A stretch of 13,204 nucleotides of DNA from Miltoncostaea sp036826475 (GTDB lineage: Bacteria; Actinomycetota; Thermoleophilia; Miltoncostaeales; Miltoncostaeaceae). The translations under genes and the position numbers were made by a program. The DNA lies in the NCBI GenBank assembly GCA_036826475.1, contig DAISWG010000074.1:1-13204 (forward strand), in the 5' to 3' direction. The first letter of the stretch is position 1, and each line of letters begins with the position of its first letter. Under the pieces are notes generated by a model that saw only the letters and a list, made by a program, of their open reading frames with translations, ran no database searches and had not been told where the DNA came from. Of this stretch, positions 1-7,123 are shown piece after piece.

Positions 1-1423
1 TCCCCGACAGGAAGAGCTTTGCCCGGTGGTTGGCGAGGATCGTGTCGGCGGCCTCGCCGTAGCGCGAGCGCGCCTGGGCGAGATCTTGGAAGACGGTCAC
101 CACCTGAACCCCCTGTCCCGCCGCGGTGGCGGCGATCTGAGGGAGGTTGCGGATCGGGGCGGTGTTGGCGGCCTCGTCGAGGACGAGCAGGAGCGGCGGG
201 TCGCAGGGCCGACCGGCGGCCGCGCGCTCGTAGGCGGCGTCGACGACGTGCTCGACCAGTCCGGCGAAGAGCGGCGCCAGGCGCTCCTGGTCCTTCGAGG
301 GCGCGACGACGTACAACGTGGTCTCGCCGTCGAGCACCGCCTCGGGGTCGATGCCGTGGGCGCCCGTGCTTCGGAGCACCGCCGGGTCGGCGAACGGCGC
401 GAGCACCGCCTCGGTTGTGGCGTAGACCGAGGAGAGGGTGCGCTCCTCCCTACGGCAGGTGGCGAGGAAGGCCGCGTGGGCATCCGGCTCGCCGAGGTCG
501 AGCAGTAGGTCCTCGACCGCGCGCTGCTCGCCCGAGTCGACCCAGGCGACGACGTCGCGCATAGACCCGCCGACCTTGCCGGCGGCGGCCAGCAGGAGGG
601 GCGCCAGGAGCTTCGCGGCCATCTGGAGCCAGAACTCGGCGTCCCGGCCGGCCGAGGCCCCGTGCGCGCTCGTCAGGTTGTGGGCCATCCGGCGGGCGTC
701 CGCCCACTCCTCGCAGGAGCGCACCGGATCCCAGCCGACGACCCCCGTGCCGTCGAGGCGCGCGGCACCGGTCGGGTCGTAGACCAGCACCGGCCCTCGC
801 GCGCGCCGAGCGGCGGTGGTGTGGTCGAGGAGGTCGCGCTTGACCGAGACGGCGAGCACCGGTCCGGCCGCCTCGAGGATCGCCGGGATGGCGAGGCCCG
901 CGGTCTTGCCCGACTGGCTCGGGCCGATCACCAGGGTGCTCGCCCGCGCCTCCGTGGCGACGAGGACCCGGCCCATGCGCCCGAGGGTCAGCCGGCCGCT
1001 CTGGGGGCGGCGCACCATGAGCGAGCGCAGATCGCGCCTGCTGGCCCAGCGCGCGCCGGACAAACCACGCGACGGTGCCCCCGACACCCGTCGCGCCGTC
1101 CGGGCCACGCCGAGGCCGACCGCGCCGATCGTGCCGAGAACTACGAGGGCGGTGGCGTAGAAGCCGACCGGGCCGGGGAGCGTCTGCCGGTCGGCGACCG
1201 GCCAGGCGGCGGACGGGTCGCCGAGGGTGTCGGGCAGTCGGCCGAGCACGCCGGGCATCTCGCCGAACGCGGTGCCGGGAGGCCCGGAGCCGAACGCGAG
1301 CCCCGCCACAATGCCCACGCACCAGACGAGCGCAGCGAGCCCGAGAGCGCCCCCGAGGACGATCAGGCCGAGAGCGACCCAGGGATCCTCGGGGGCGCCC
1401 GGGCGATCCGGAAGCGGCGGCAC
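1..1423 (-). CDS. virD4: VirD4/TraG-type coupling ATPase (C-terminus cut by window edge)
   Basis: Type IV coupling protein: an inner-membrane ATPase that brings the relaxase-DNA complex to the secretion channel and helps pump it. About 474 residues are visible; the C-terminus lies beyond the left edge. Two hydrophobic segments (about residues 15-43 and 85-106) form the membrane anchor. Walker A is GPSQSGKT (about 167-174) and Walker B is LLLVLDEAAN, with the acidic pair near 416-417. Family-typical stretches lie between them, such as EFWLQMAAKLLAPLLLAA and VVAPSKDQERLAPLF. The GTG at 1423 is chosen because it keeps the first membrane helix and starts 7 nt after the preceding stop. It lacks a good Shine-Dalgarno, so translation is probably coupled. 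It is the last visible gene of the transfer operon. The family call is secure; the exact start is less so. Confidence 0.93.
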   Translation of the reverse strand, partial: MPPLPDRPGAPEDPWVALGLIVLGGALGLAALVWCVGIVAGLAFGSGPPGTAFGEMPGVLGRLPDTLGDPSAAWPVADRQTLPGPVGFYATALVVLGTIGAVGLGVARTARRVSGAPSRGLSGARWASRRDLRSLMVRRPQSGRLTLGRMGRVLVATEARASTLVIGPSQSGKTAGLAIPAILEAAGPVLAVSVKRDLLDHTTAARRARGPVLVYDPTGAARLDGTGVVGWDPVRSCEEWADARRMAHNLTSAHGASAGRDAEFWLQMAAKLLAPLLLAAAGKVGGSMRDVVAWVDSGEQRAVEDLLLDLGEPDAHAAFLATCRREERTLSSVYATTEAVLAPFADPAVLRSTGAHGIDPEAVLDGETTLYVVAPSKDQERLAPLFAGLVEHVVDAAYERAAAGRPCDPPLLLVLDEAANTAPIRNLPQIAATAAGQGVQVVTVFQDLAQARSRYGEAADTILANHRAKLFLSG

Positions 1424-1430
1424 CGGACGC

Positions 1431-1805
1431 CTACGCGGCGGCCTTGCGGGGGCGGCGCGGCGGCCTCCGGGCGGCGTCGCCCTCGCGCTGCTCGGCCTGG
1501 AGCTCGGGGACCGCGCGCTCGAGCGACCGCTCGATGAGGCCGAGCACCTCGGCCAGGCGCGGCAGCGTCTCCTCGGCCACGGCCGGCGCGAGGCCGCAGG
1601 CCCGCATCCCCTCGAGCCCGATCACCGCCTGCGCCAGGTCGCCGACCGCGAGTCGAAAGCGCCCGTCAAGGCGCGCCGAGGCCCCGAAGCCCGCGACCAG
1701 GTCGGCGGCCGCGCTCGCCCGGCGGGCGAGGTCGGAGTCCGCCGCGCGGGGGAGGAGGGCGTCCGGGATATCGGGCGCGGATGGCTTGGGGCTGATGTCT
1801 TCCAT
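1431..1805 (-). CDS. Small helical protein of unknown function in the transfer operon
   Basis: A 124-residue protein that I do not recognise. It has no signal peptide or membrane segment. The first 14 or so residues are acidic and proline-rich, the middle is Ala/Leu-rich and predicted mostly helical (about 20-105), and the C-terminus is strongly basic (RRPPRRPRKAAA), which could bind DNA or membrane. The start at 1805 is supported by a good AAGGAG at 1814-1819, 8 nt upstream, which lies over and beside the end of the VirB4 gene (stop at 1821-1823). Placement between the VirB4 and VirD4 ATPases suggests an accessory transfer role, for example an adaptor or coupling-protein partner, but that is inference from position alone. 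Confidence 0.8.
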   Translation of the reverse strand: MEDISPKPSAPDIPDALLPRAADSDLARRASAAADLVAGFGASARLDGRFRLAVGDLAQAVIGLEGMRACGLAPAVAEETLPRLAEVLGLIERSLERAVPELQAEQREGDAARRPPRRPRKAAA

Positions 1806-1813
1806 CGCGGGGT

Positions 1814-1819
1814 CTCCTT
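1814..1819 (-). promoter_or_regulatory. Ribosome binding site of the 124-aa gene
   Basis: Reads AAGGAG on the minus strand, 8 nt before the ATG at 1805. It partly fills the short gap after the VirB4 stop codon and fixes the start of this small gene, supporting it as real. Confidence 0.75.
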
Positions 1820-1820
1820 C

Positions 1821-3059
1821 TCAGGCGGCGGGGACGCGGTTGCGCATCCGTCCGTCGGTGTCGATGAGGGCGCGCTCGGCGGCCGAGATCCGGTGCTCAA
1901 CGACGAAGGAGCGCCGGCCGACCTTCCAGAGGGCGCCGCCGACGGGCATGTCGGCGACGTGGTCGACCTCGGTGCCGGTGAGGCCGACGAGCTCGCGGGT
2001 CGCCTCGAGGTCCGCCGGGCTCTGCTTCAGGATCACCCGCGTCTCGGAGTCCGACAGGAGCCCCTGGGCGATCTTCACCTCGCGCGATCCGAGGTCGCCG
2101 GCCGCGGCGAGGTCCGACAGGCGATGGACGACCAGCATGTTGGCGACGCCGTACGAGCGTGCCAGCTTCCACGAGCGCTGCAGGAACGTGGCCGCCGCGG
2201 GATCTGCGAGCACCGCCCATCCCTCGTCGAGCACGACCAGCCGCTTGACGCCGTCGTCGCGCGCGAGGCGCCCCGACAGCCAGGCGCTCACGCAGACCAT
2301 GAGCACCGCCATCGCCGGCGAGCCGTGGAGGGCGGAGAGGTCGAGCACGACGATCGGCGCGTCGAGCTCGACGCCGTCCGACGTCGGGCCGTCGAACATC
2401 CCGTGCAGGTCGCCCTCGCACAGGCGCCGCAGCTCGAGCGCGCAGGCGCGCCCGTACCCGGCCAGGGACTCGACGTCGGTCGCCAGGGGCGTCGCGGCAT
2501 CGCGGGCGGGATGGAGGAGGTGGCCCTGGACGGCCGGGAGGGTCGGGACGCCCTCGGCCGCCGCCGCCCGGTAGGCGAGGTCCAGGGCGGTGTGCTCCTC
2601 GGGGCTCAGGGCACGCGCAAGCGATCCGGCGACGAGCGCCGCGAGGAGGGCCACCCGCTCCTCCCGCCCGCCGGCCGTGTCGAGCGGATTCAGTCGGACC
2701 TCGCCTCCGGGGGTGAGGCGGATCGGCCGGCTGCCGAACCATTCGGCCAGGGGGCCGTACTCGCCCTTCGGGTCGATGACGACGGCGCGGCGGCCGAAGA
2801 TCGCCTGGCGGGCGAGGTAGGTCTTCACCAGCGCCGACTTGCCGAGGCCGACCTGGCCGGCCACGAGCGCCGAGGGGCCGGTGATAACCCCGTCTCCGTA
2901 GAGGACCCACGGGTCGTAGCAGAAGCTCTGGCGGCTGTAGATCTCCTGGCCGATGTAGACGCCGCGCCCGCCGAGGCCGCCGTCGCCGATGAAGGGATAG
3001 GCCGCCTGCAGGTGGGCGCTCGTCAGCTGATGGGCCGGCTGGCGCGGGCGGGCGCTCAC
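1821..3059 (-). CDS. virB4: VirB4-type conjugation ATPase (motor domain only)
   Basis: The cytoplasmic ATPase that energises T4SS assembly and substrate transport. It has 412 residues, whereas full-length VirB4 proteins usually run to about 600-850; only the C-terminal motor domain is present. Visible motifs: Walker A GQVGLGKS (68-75), a VIDPKGEY strand (94-101), Walker B LVVLDE (274-279), and SDSETRVILKQ (336-346), which matches the conserved VirB4 C-terminal block. The GTG at 3059 overlaps the upstream stop (TGA 3058-3056) as GTGA and has no Shine-Dalgarno, so translation is coupled. The upstream gene appears to supply the missing N-terminal half. A longer reading in this frame reaches 3539, but the extra residues are Arg-rich shadow sequence over the upstream gene. 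Confidence 0.93.
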   Translation of the reverse strand: MSARPRQPAHQLTSAHLQAAYPFIGDGGLGGRGVYIGQEIYSRQSFCYDPWVLYGDGVITGPSALVAGQVGLGKSALVKTYLARQAIFGRRAVVIDPKGEYGPLAEWFGSRPIRLTPGGEVRLNPLDTAGGREERVALLAALVAGSLARALSPEEHTALDLAYRAAAAEGVPTLPAVQGHLLHPARDAATPLATDVESLAGYGRACALELRRLCEGDLHGMFDGPTSDGVELDAPIVVLDLSALHGSPAMAVLMVCVSAWLSGRLARDDGVKRLVVLDEGWAVLADPAAATFLQRSWKLARSYGVANMLVVHRLSDLAAAGDLGSREVKIAQGLLSDSETRVILKQSPADLEATRELVGLTGTEVDHVADMPVGGALWKVGRRSFVVEHRISAAERALIDTDGRMRNRVPAA

Positions 3060-4528
3060 CGAAGGCCGCGGCAGAGGGGAAGGGTGTAGGTGAAGCCCAT
3101 CGCCTGCTCGCCCCACAGGGGCCGCAGCTCGAGGCCGACGGTCTGAGCGGAGCGCTCGACATCGGCCATCGCGTCGGCGAGCTCGTCCTCGCCGGCGGCG
3201 GAGACGGTCAGGTAGCCGGAGAACCGGACCCCCGAATGCCCCTCCGCCAGCTCGCGCTCGCGATCCAGGAGCGCCTCCTGCTGACGCCTGCGCCGAGCCG
3301 TGGCGAGAAAGCCCATCCGCGCGCGCAGGTCGTCGTCGGAGATCTCGTTGGTGCGGGCGTTCTCGGCGGCCCGGAGCGCGCGGGCAGGATCGAGAGGCTC
3401 CATCACCAGCGCGAAGGTGCGCCGGGTCGTCCCGGCGACCATGAACGGCAGGAGGAAGTCCGCGCCGACGTCGATCCGCGGCCACTCGGCCACCCAGTAG
3501 GTGCAGTGGAGGGCGCCGTCGGAGCGGTAGTGGCGCCACGACTCGAGCGCCGCCATCGGGCCGGCGCCCGCCGGATCGACGCCCGCCATCTCGGAGTCCC
3601 CGGCGCCCCGGCGGTCGAGGCCGGGACGGTCGTCGGGACAGAAGCCGAGGCGGATCGCCCGGGCCAGAAGGCGCGGGCTGAGGGCGCCGCGAACGGTGAC
3701 CTCGGCCCGGCGCAGGTGGTCGGCGAGGACGCCGAGCTCCCGGACAACGACCGCGACGGCGCCGACCTCGCCGCCGCCGGCGCGCCGGATCGCGCCCGAG
3801 GCGCGCCGGGCGTCGATCTGGAGGGCGATGAAGGTCTCGTGCTGGCGGGCGGCGGGGCCCGCCTCGTCGAGCAGGTCGATGTAGGAGCGCACGCCCGGAT
3901 GGGAGGCGGACATGACCAGGCCGTCGCGCAGGTAGCGGGCGAGCTCGTCAACGGGCTCCGTGACGGTGCGGTCGATCCAGGCGATGCGGCTGACCGGGCT
4001 GCCGCCCCGGGCCAGGCCCGACAGGACCGCTGCCCAGCGGGCGACCCGCCGCTCCTTGGCCTTGAGCTCGAGGAGGGCGAAGGCGCCGCCCTCGACGGCG
4101 AGGACGGCGGTCCAGGTCTGCCCGTCGCGCGCGATGCCGATCTCGCCGCGGGCGCCCTGCGCCGCGAGAATCCGGAGCGAGGCGAGGCTCTCCGGGAGGC
4201 TTGGCGCTTCGTCGTCCGCGCGGCCGAGGCCGGGCGCGGCCGAGGCGTAGCGATGGCGGCTGCGTCCGCGCCTGCCGAGGTGGCCGGCGACGATCGCCGC
4301 CCAGGTGACGGGCGGCCTTCCTCCAAGGCGCAGGAAGGCGCTCGCGAGGCCCACCCCGGCGAGCGTGAGCCCGACCAGCGCCCCACTGGTGCCCGGTGAG
4401 ACGTTCAGGGAGACGACGAGGCCGCCGAGGCCGACCGCGACGCACGCGAGCTGGCTCCAGCCCAGGCCGCCGATCGCGCCCGACGGCTCGAGCGGCCCGA
4501 AGCGGTATCGCGCCGGATCAGATCCCAT
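3056..4528 (-). CDS. SCO6880-family protein: PrgI-like anchor plus VirB4-N-like region
   Basis: A 490-residue membrane-associated T4SS protein. The N-terminus is short and cytoplasmic, followed by two closely spaced hydrophobic helices (about 22-42 and 46-67), the layout of PrgI/VirB3-like proteins. A basic linker (GRRGRSRHRY) follows, then about 400 soluble residues with alternating strands and helices. Neighbouring the isolated VirB4 motor, this part probably corresponds to the VirB4 N-terminal domain. No Walker motif is present. The ATG at 4528 has a strong GGAGG (4534-4538) 5 nt upstream, and overlaps the end of the TrbL-like gene (stop 4520-4518) by 11 bp; the extra 41 residues of the longer frame lie inside that gene. 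SCO6880-family naming comes from memory of actinobacterial elements; the domain equivalence is inference. Confidence 0.85.
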   Translation of the reverse strand: MGSDPARYRFGPLEPSGAIGGLGWSQLACVAVGLGGLVVSLNVSPGTSGALVGLTLAGVGLASAFLRLGGRPPVTWAAIVAGHLGRRGRSRHRYASAAPGLGRADDEAPSLPESLASLRILAAQGARGEIGIARDGQTWTAVLAVEGGAFALLELKAKERRVARWAAVLSGLARGGSPVSRIAWIDRTVTEPVDELARYLRDGLVMSASHPGVRSYIDLLDEAGPAARQHETFIALQIDARRASGAIRRAGGGEVGAVAVVVRELGVLADHLRRAEVTVRGALSPRLLARAIRLGFCPDDRPGLDRRGAGDSEMAGVDPAGAGPMAALESWRHYRSDGALHCTYWVAEWPRIDVGADFLLPFMVAGTTRRTFALVMEPLDPARALRAAENARTNEISDDDLRARMGFLATARRRRQQEALLDRERELAEGHSGVRFSGYLTVSAAGEDELADAMADVERSAQTVGLELRPLWGEQAMGFTYTLPLCRGLR

Positions 4529-5885
4529 CGCCGCCTCCGGCGTACGGCCCGAGGTCGCGCGGCGGCGGCGGACTGGTGCGCAACGTGGCCGCGGGCCCGC
4601 TCGGACCCGTGTGGTCGGTCGGTGGGGCGCCGGCGGCGCCGGCGGCGGCAACGCCGCCGGCCGCCCGGACCGTCGTCGGAGCCCCGACCGCGGCAGCGCT
4701 CGCGGGGGCCGGGCCGACCGGGCCCCGCGGGCCGGCCCCCGTGCCGCCGGCCGAACCCGGCGGGCCGCCGGGGCCTCGGAGTCCGCCCGCGCCGGTGGCC
4801 CCCATCCCGAGCGTCGCCATGGTCGCCGCGCCGCCGCCGGCCGCGCCGAAGGCCATCCTCGTGCGGGCGACGTTCCAGGCCAGCGAGGCGCCGGTCGCCG
4901 CGGCGACCGCGTGCCGGCCCTCGCGCTGCGGCTGGGCCACCTCGGCGGCGAGGGGGACGAGGGAGAAGAGGACGAACGGCGAGAAGGCCGCGATCAGGAA
5001 CATGCCCGCGCCCGCGAGGACCGCCGAGACGCCGTCGCCGGACGAGAGGGCGGAGAGCCCGAGCGACAGCGTGGCGACGATCACGAGCTTCGAGAGGATC
5101 GCCGCGACGATCAGCTGCACGAGCCGCCGCACCCAGCCCGAGGTCGCGGGCCAGATCATGGTGGCGAGGAAGAGGGGCAGGAACATCATCGCCACGTAGA
5201 CCACGCCCGCGCGCAGGATGAGCTCGAACCAGACGAAGATGGCCGCGAGCGCCATCACGAGCGCCATGAGGAACGAGGCGAAGAGCGGCACCGGCCCGCC
5301 GACGGCGCTCGCCTCCGTGAGCGAGGTGGCGAGGGAATCGGTGTCCCTCGCCACCTGGGCGGTCAGGTCCGCGCAGAGGGCATCGACCACCGCGATCGAG
5401 GTCTGGGCGACGGTGACCGCGAGACCGGTCAGGAGCATGGCGGCCGGCAGGTAGAGCAGGACGAGGCGGATGAGGATCCGCGGGTCCTGGCGCAACAGCG
5501 CCTGGAGGACCGTCAGCAGGACGAGCGGCAGCAGCAGGATCGCGCCGACCTGGAACATGAAGCCGTAGTGGCTCTCGAACCAGGGCGCGGCGAGGTCGAT
5601 GGCCGTCGTCGAGTTGATCGCGTCGGCGACCTGGCGCAGCAGCCAGGCCGCGCCGTCGCCGACCCAGGACGTCAGCTGGCCGAGGACCGCGTCACCCGCC
5701 ACTCCCGCCGCGGCACCCGCGGCGTCACCCACCGCATCGCAGGCGACGCTAACGCCGGGGACGTCGCACGGACTCGGCAGGTCGATCGCCTGCGCGTGGC
5801 CGGGCCGGCCGAGCGGCAGCATCGCCGCGAGCAGCAGCAGCACGAGAGGCCACGCGGTCGGGCGTCTGACGACGAGTGCGCCCAT
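4518..5885 (-). CDS. TrbL/VirB6-like polytopic T4SS channel protein
   Basis: A 455-residue inner-membrane protein, probably the VirB6/TrbL-type channel component (SCO6881-like). An N-terminal signal-like helix (about 10-28) ends in GHAQA, a possible signal peptidase site. A stretch of about 75 external residues follows with Cys40, Cys49 and an amphipathic segment. Six hydrophobic helices lie at about 108-132, 138-164, 200-222, 224-246, 256-280 and 287-313. The last 110 or so residues are a Gly/Ala/Pro-rich low-complexity tail, as in many TrbL-like proteins. The ATG at 5885 overlaps the upstream stop as TGATG and has no clear Shine-Dalgarno, so translation is coupled. The membrane-channel call is well supported by topology and neighbours, less by direct sequence motifs. 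Confidence 0.87.
   Translation of the reverse strand: MGALVVRRPTAWPLVLLLLAAMLPLGRPGHAQAIDLPSPCDVPGVSVACDAVGDAAGAAAGVAGDAVLGQLTSWVGDGAAWLLRQVADAINSTTAIDLAAPWFESHYGFMFQVGAILLLPLVLLTVLQALLRQDPRILIRLVLLYLPAAMLLTGLAVTVAQTSIAVVDALCADLTAQVARDTDSLATSLTEASAVGGPVPLFASFLMALVMALAAIFVWFELILRAGVVYVAMMFLPLFLATMIWPATSGWVRRLVQLIVAAILSKLVIVATLSLGLSALSSGDGVSAVLAGAGMFLIAAFSPFVLFSLVPLAAEVAQPQREGRHAVAAATGASLAWNVARTRMAFGAAGGGAATMATLGMGATGAGGLRGPGGPPGSAGGTGAGPRGPVGPAPASAAAVGAPTTVRAAGGVAAAGAAGAPPTDHTGPSGPAATLRTSPPPPRDLGPYAGGGDGI
4534..4538 (-). promoter_or_regulatory. Ribosome binding site deciding the start of the SCO6880-like gene
   Basis: Minus-strand GGAGG followed by 5 nt and ATG at 4528. It selects this start over the longer in-frame opening to 4651, and lies inside the 3' end of the TrbL-like gene. 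Confidence 0.75.
4638..4661. repeat. Perfect 10-bp GC inverted repeat inside the TrbL-like gene
   Basis: Two perfectly complementary all-GC arms (4638-4647 and 4652-4661) flank a 4-nt loop, within codons for the Gly/Ala-rich tail. In minus-strand RNA this would be a very stable hairpin about 110 nt upstream of the next gene's start. The region is made of GCC/GGC-type codons, so chance is a fair explanation. Confidence 0.5.
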
Positions 5886-6589
5886 CACGGGGCGAGAGGC
5901 CGCAGACCGGCGGCCATCGCGACGAACTCCGCAGGGGGCGTCGAGATCGTCGGGGCGAGGACGGCCGGCGTCGGGCCGGGCGTGTCCGGCGCGAACCGCT
6001 CCACCCGCCAGCGCCCGCCCGACCAGACGAGTTCCGCGCGGCTGGTCGCCCACGCGGCGATCGGCTCGCGCTCGGCGCTCGCGAGGAGCGTCACCTGCCA
6101 GATCGCGACCGATGCCCGGCGCGCCGAGTACGCCTCGATGCGGTAGCCGACGGGAGCCATGCGGAGGGTGGCCTCGCCGCGCCCGAGTGTGTCGGCCAGG
6201 TAGCCGTAGGTGCGGTCGAACAGCGGGAGCAGCCGGGGCCGGTAGGCGGGGACCGCGATGTCGGCGACGGTTGCCCGCCGCAACCCGCGGTCCGACAGCA
6301 TCCGGGCGTCGGTGAGCGCTGACAGGGCCCGAGCCGCCTCTCGCGCCGCGGACGCCGGCGTCCTTCCGCCCGCCGCCGCCCGCGGGCCTTCCGGCGTCGG
6401 GGTCGGGCTTGGCACTCGTTGGATCACTGGCGGCGACGGTTGGGGCTTCTCGCCCGCGGGTGCCAGCAGCCGGCCGAAGAGGACTCCGATCATCAGGACG
6501 GTCAGTGCGCCGCCGAGGGTGCGAAGCCGATGGCGACGCGCCTGCGCGGAACCCTTCGGCCTTCGCGCCGACGGCCGCAGGCGGGCCAT
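5885..6589 (-). CDS. Single-pass membrane protein, candidate VirB8/TcpC-like
   Basis: A 234-residue protein: a basic cytoplasmic N-terminus (1-24), one membrane helix (about 25-43), a Pro-rich linker (47-80) and a soluble domain (about 85-200). The soluble domain ends in alternating strands of the type VAIWQVTLL, ELVW and GGRWRVERF, the look of an NTF2-like fold. VirB8 of Gram-negative and TcpC/TraM of Gram-positive systems share this plan (one helix, then an NTF2-like outer domain), and the position beside the VirB6-like gene suits it. The ATG at 6589 lies 2 nt after the upstream stop, with a GGAG-like sequence near 6596-6599. The longer frame to 6733 is rejected because it runs back through the preceding gene. 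The fold is my inference from pattern, not a motif match. Confidence 0.82.
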   Translation of the reverse strand: MARLRPSARRPKGSAQARRHRLRTLGGALTVLMIGVLFGRLLAPAGEKPQPSPPVIQRVPSPTPTPEGPRAAAGGRTPASAAREAARALSALTDARMLSDRGLRRATVADIAVPAYRPRLLPLFDRTYGYLADTLGRGEATLRMAPVGYRIEAYSARRASVAIWQVTLLASAEREPIAAWATSRAELVWSGGRWRVERFAPDTPGPTPAVLAPTISTPPAEFVAMAAGLRPLAP

Positions 6590-6591
6590 CC

Positions 6592-6879
6592 CTAGCTCCG
6601 TCCCACGCGGTAGAAGAAGTTCACGATCTGAGGCGCCATGCCCACCAGGAGGCCCGCGGCGGCGGCGAGGAGAACGCCCCTCCGCCCGCCCGAGGCCGCG
6701 CCGTGATGGTTGGACTGCGCTCCCCAGGCCCACGCGATCGCCGCCACGACCAGCGCCGCGAGGATCAGGAGCAGCGCCCAGGAGTACAGGCCATCGACCA
6801 GGGACTGAAGCTTGTCCTGGCCCGGCAATCCGTTCGGATCCGGCCGGGCGTTCACCTGCAGGACGAGGCTCGACAGCAT
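6592..6879 (-). CDS. DUF6112-like two-helix membrane protein, pilin-like topology
   Basis: A 95-residue protein beginning MLSSLVLQVNARPDPNGLPG, which recalls the actinobacterial DUF6112 family found at the head of conjugation clusters. Two hydrophobic helices lie at about 31-53 and 67-82, joined by a short polar/basic loop (SNHHGAASGGRRG). Size and topology match VirB2/TrbC-type pilins and small channel subunits, but no pilin cleavage site is obvious, so a pilin role is only suggested. The ATG at 6879 is chosen for a GGAGG (6888-6892) 8 nt upstream. The longer frame to 6921 would overlap the conserved promoter element and is rejected. It is the first gene of the seven-gene transfer operon. 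Confidence 0.85.
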   Translation of the reverse strand: MLSSLVLQVNARPDPNGLPGQDKLQSLVDGLYSWALLLILAALVVAAIAWAWGAQSNHHGAASGGRRGVLLAAAAGLLVGMAPQIVNFFYRVGRS

Positions 6880-6927
6880 GACGCCCGCCTCCGCGGAAGA
6901 TCGGTTGACTGTTGATCGCAAACTAAC
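6880..6927 (-). promoter_or_regulatory. Shared promoter/leader element, copy A (transfer operon)
   Basis: A 48-bp stretch directly before the first transfer gene. Read without gaps it matches the stretch directly before the 9672 start at 35 of 48 positions. The most conserved part is the distal 25 bp (6903-6927, 19/25), including a perfect ACAGTCAACC on the minus strand at 6903-6912; the last 23 nt before each ATG match at 16/23. Both copies have TRGTTT, a 17-nt spacer, then GANNNT, which could be a weak -35/-10 pair (GATCTT here). Arms GTTNG and CAACC also suggest a loose dyad, as an operator would have. The core promoter assignment is inference; the sequence match is observed. Confidence 0.65.
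6888..6892 (-). promoter_or_regulatory. Ribosome binding site of the transfer operon's first gene
   Basis: Minus-strand GGAGG, 8 nt before the ATG at 6879. It fixes the start of the DUF6112-like gene. Confidence 0.75.
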
Positions 6928-7123
6928 ACGGTCGAGGCCGCTTCGCCAACCCCAGCCGAGCGCCGCGTCTGGAGGGGACGGCGACGATTGCCGACAACGC
7001 CGGGGCGCCGTGTTGCGGTCACGTCCGGGCGTCGGCGGGGATCGGCGCCCAGCGGCATCTGCTCACGGGCGCGCCGGGCCGGCCACCGTTCGATCCGAGC
7101 CGGCCGAGCCGGGTCGATGGCTC
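6928..7123. other. Short non-coding stretch between the two minus-strand units
   Basis: About 200 bp between the stop of the secreted-protein gene and the transfer operon's promoter element. No convincing coding sequence on either strand. It holds GC-rich hairpin potential (a 5-bp stem at 7100-7112 just after the stop, and a GGGCG/CGCCC pair near 7027-7051) but no T-rich tract, so an intrinsic terminator is possible, not shown. Confidence 0.5.

Noticed and set aside
450..1322. Minus-strand open frame of 290 codons
   Set aside because: It is an out-of-frame shadow of the coupling protein; the frame with Walker A and Walker B is shifted and stays open to the left edge.
1227..3089. Long plus-strand open frame of 620 codons
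   Set aside because: It is antisense to the VirB4 and 124-aa genes, has no recognisable domain and has the Arg/Pro/Gly-rich composition of a shadow frame in GC-rich DNA.
3060..3539. N-terminal extension of the VirB4 ATPase
   Set aside because: The extension is Arg-rich and overlaps the SCO6880-like gene in another frame; a GTGA stop/start overlap at 3056-3059 gives a better start.
7090..7117. Intrinsic terminator after the secreted-protein gene
   Set aside because: The CCGGC/GCCGG stem is only 5 bp and no T-rich tract follows on the minus strand, so it is not distinguishable from background GC pairing.
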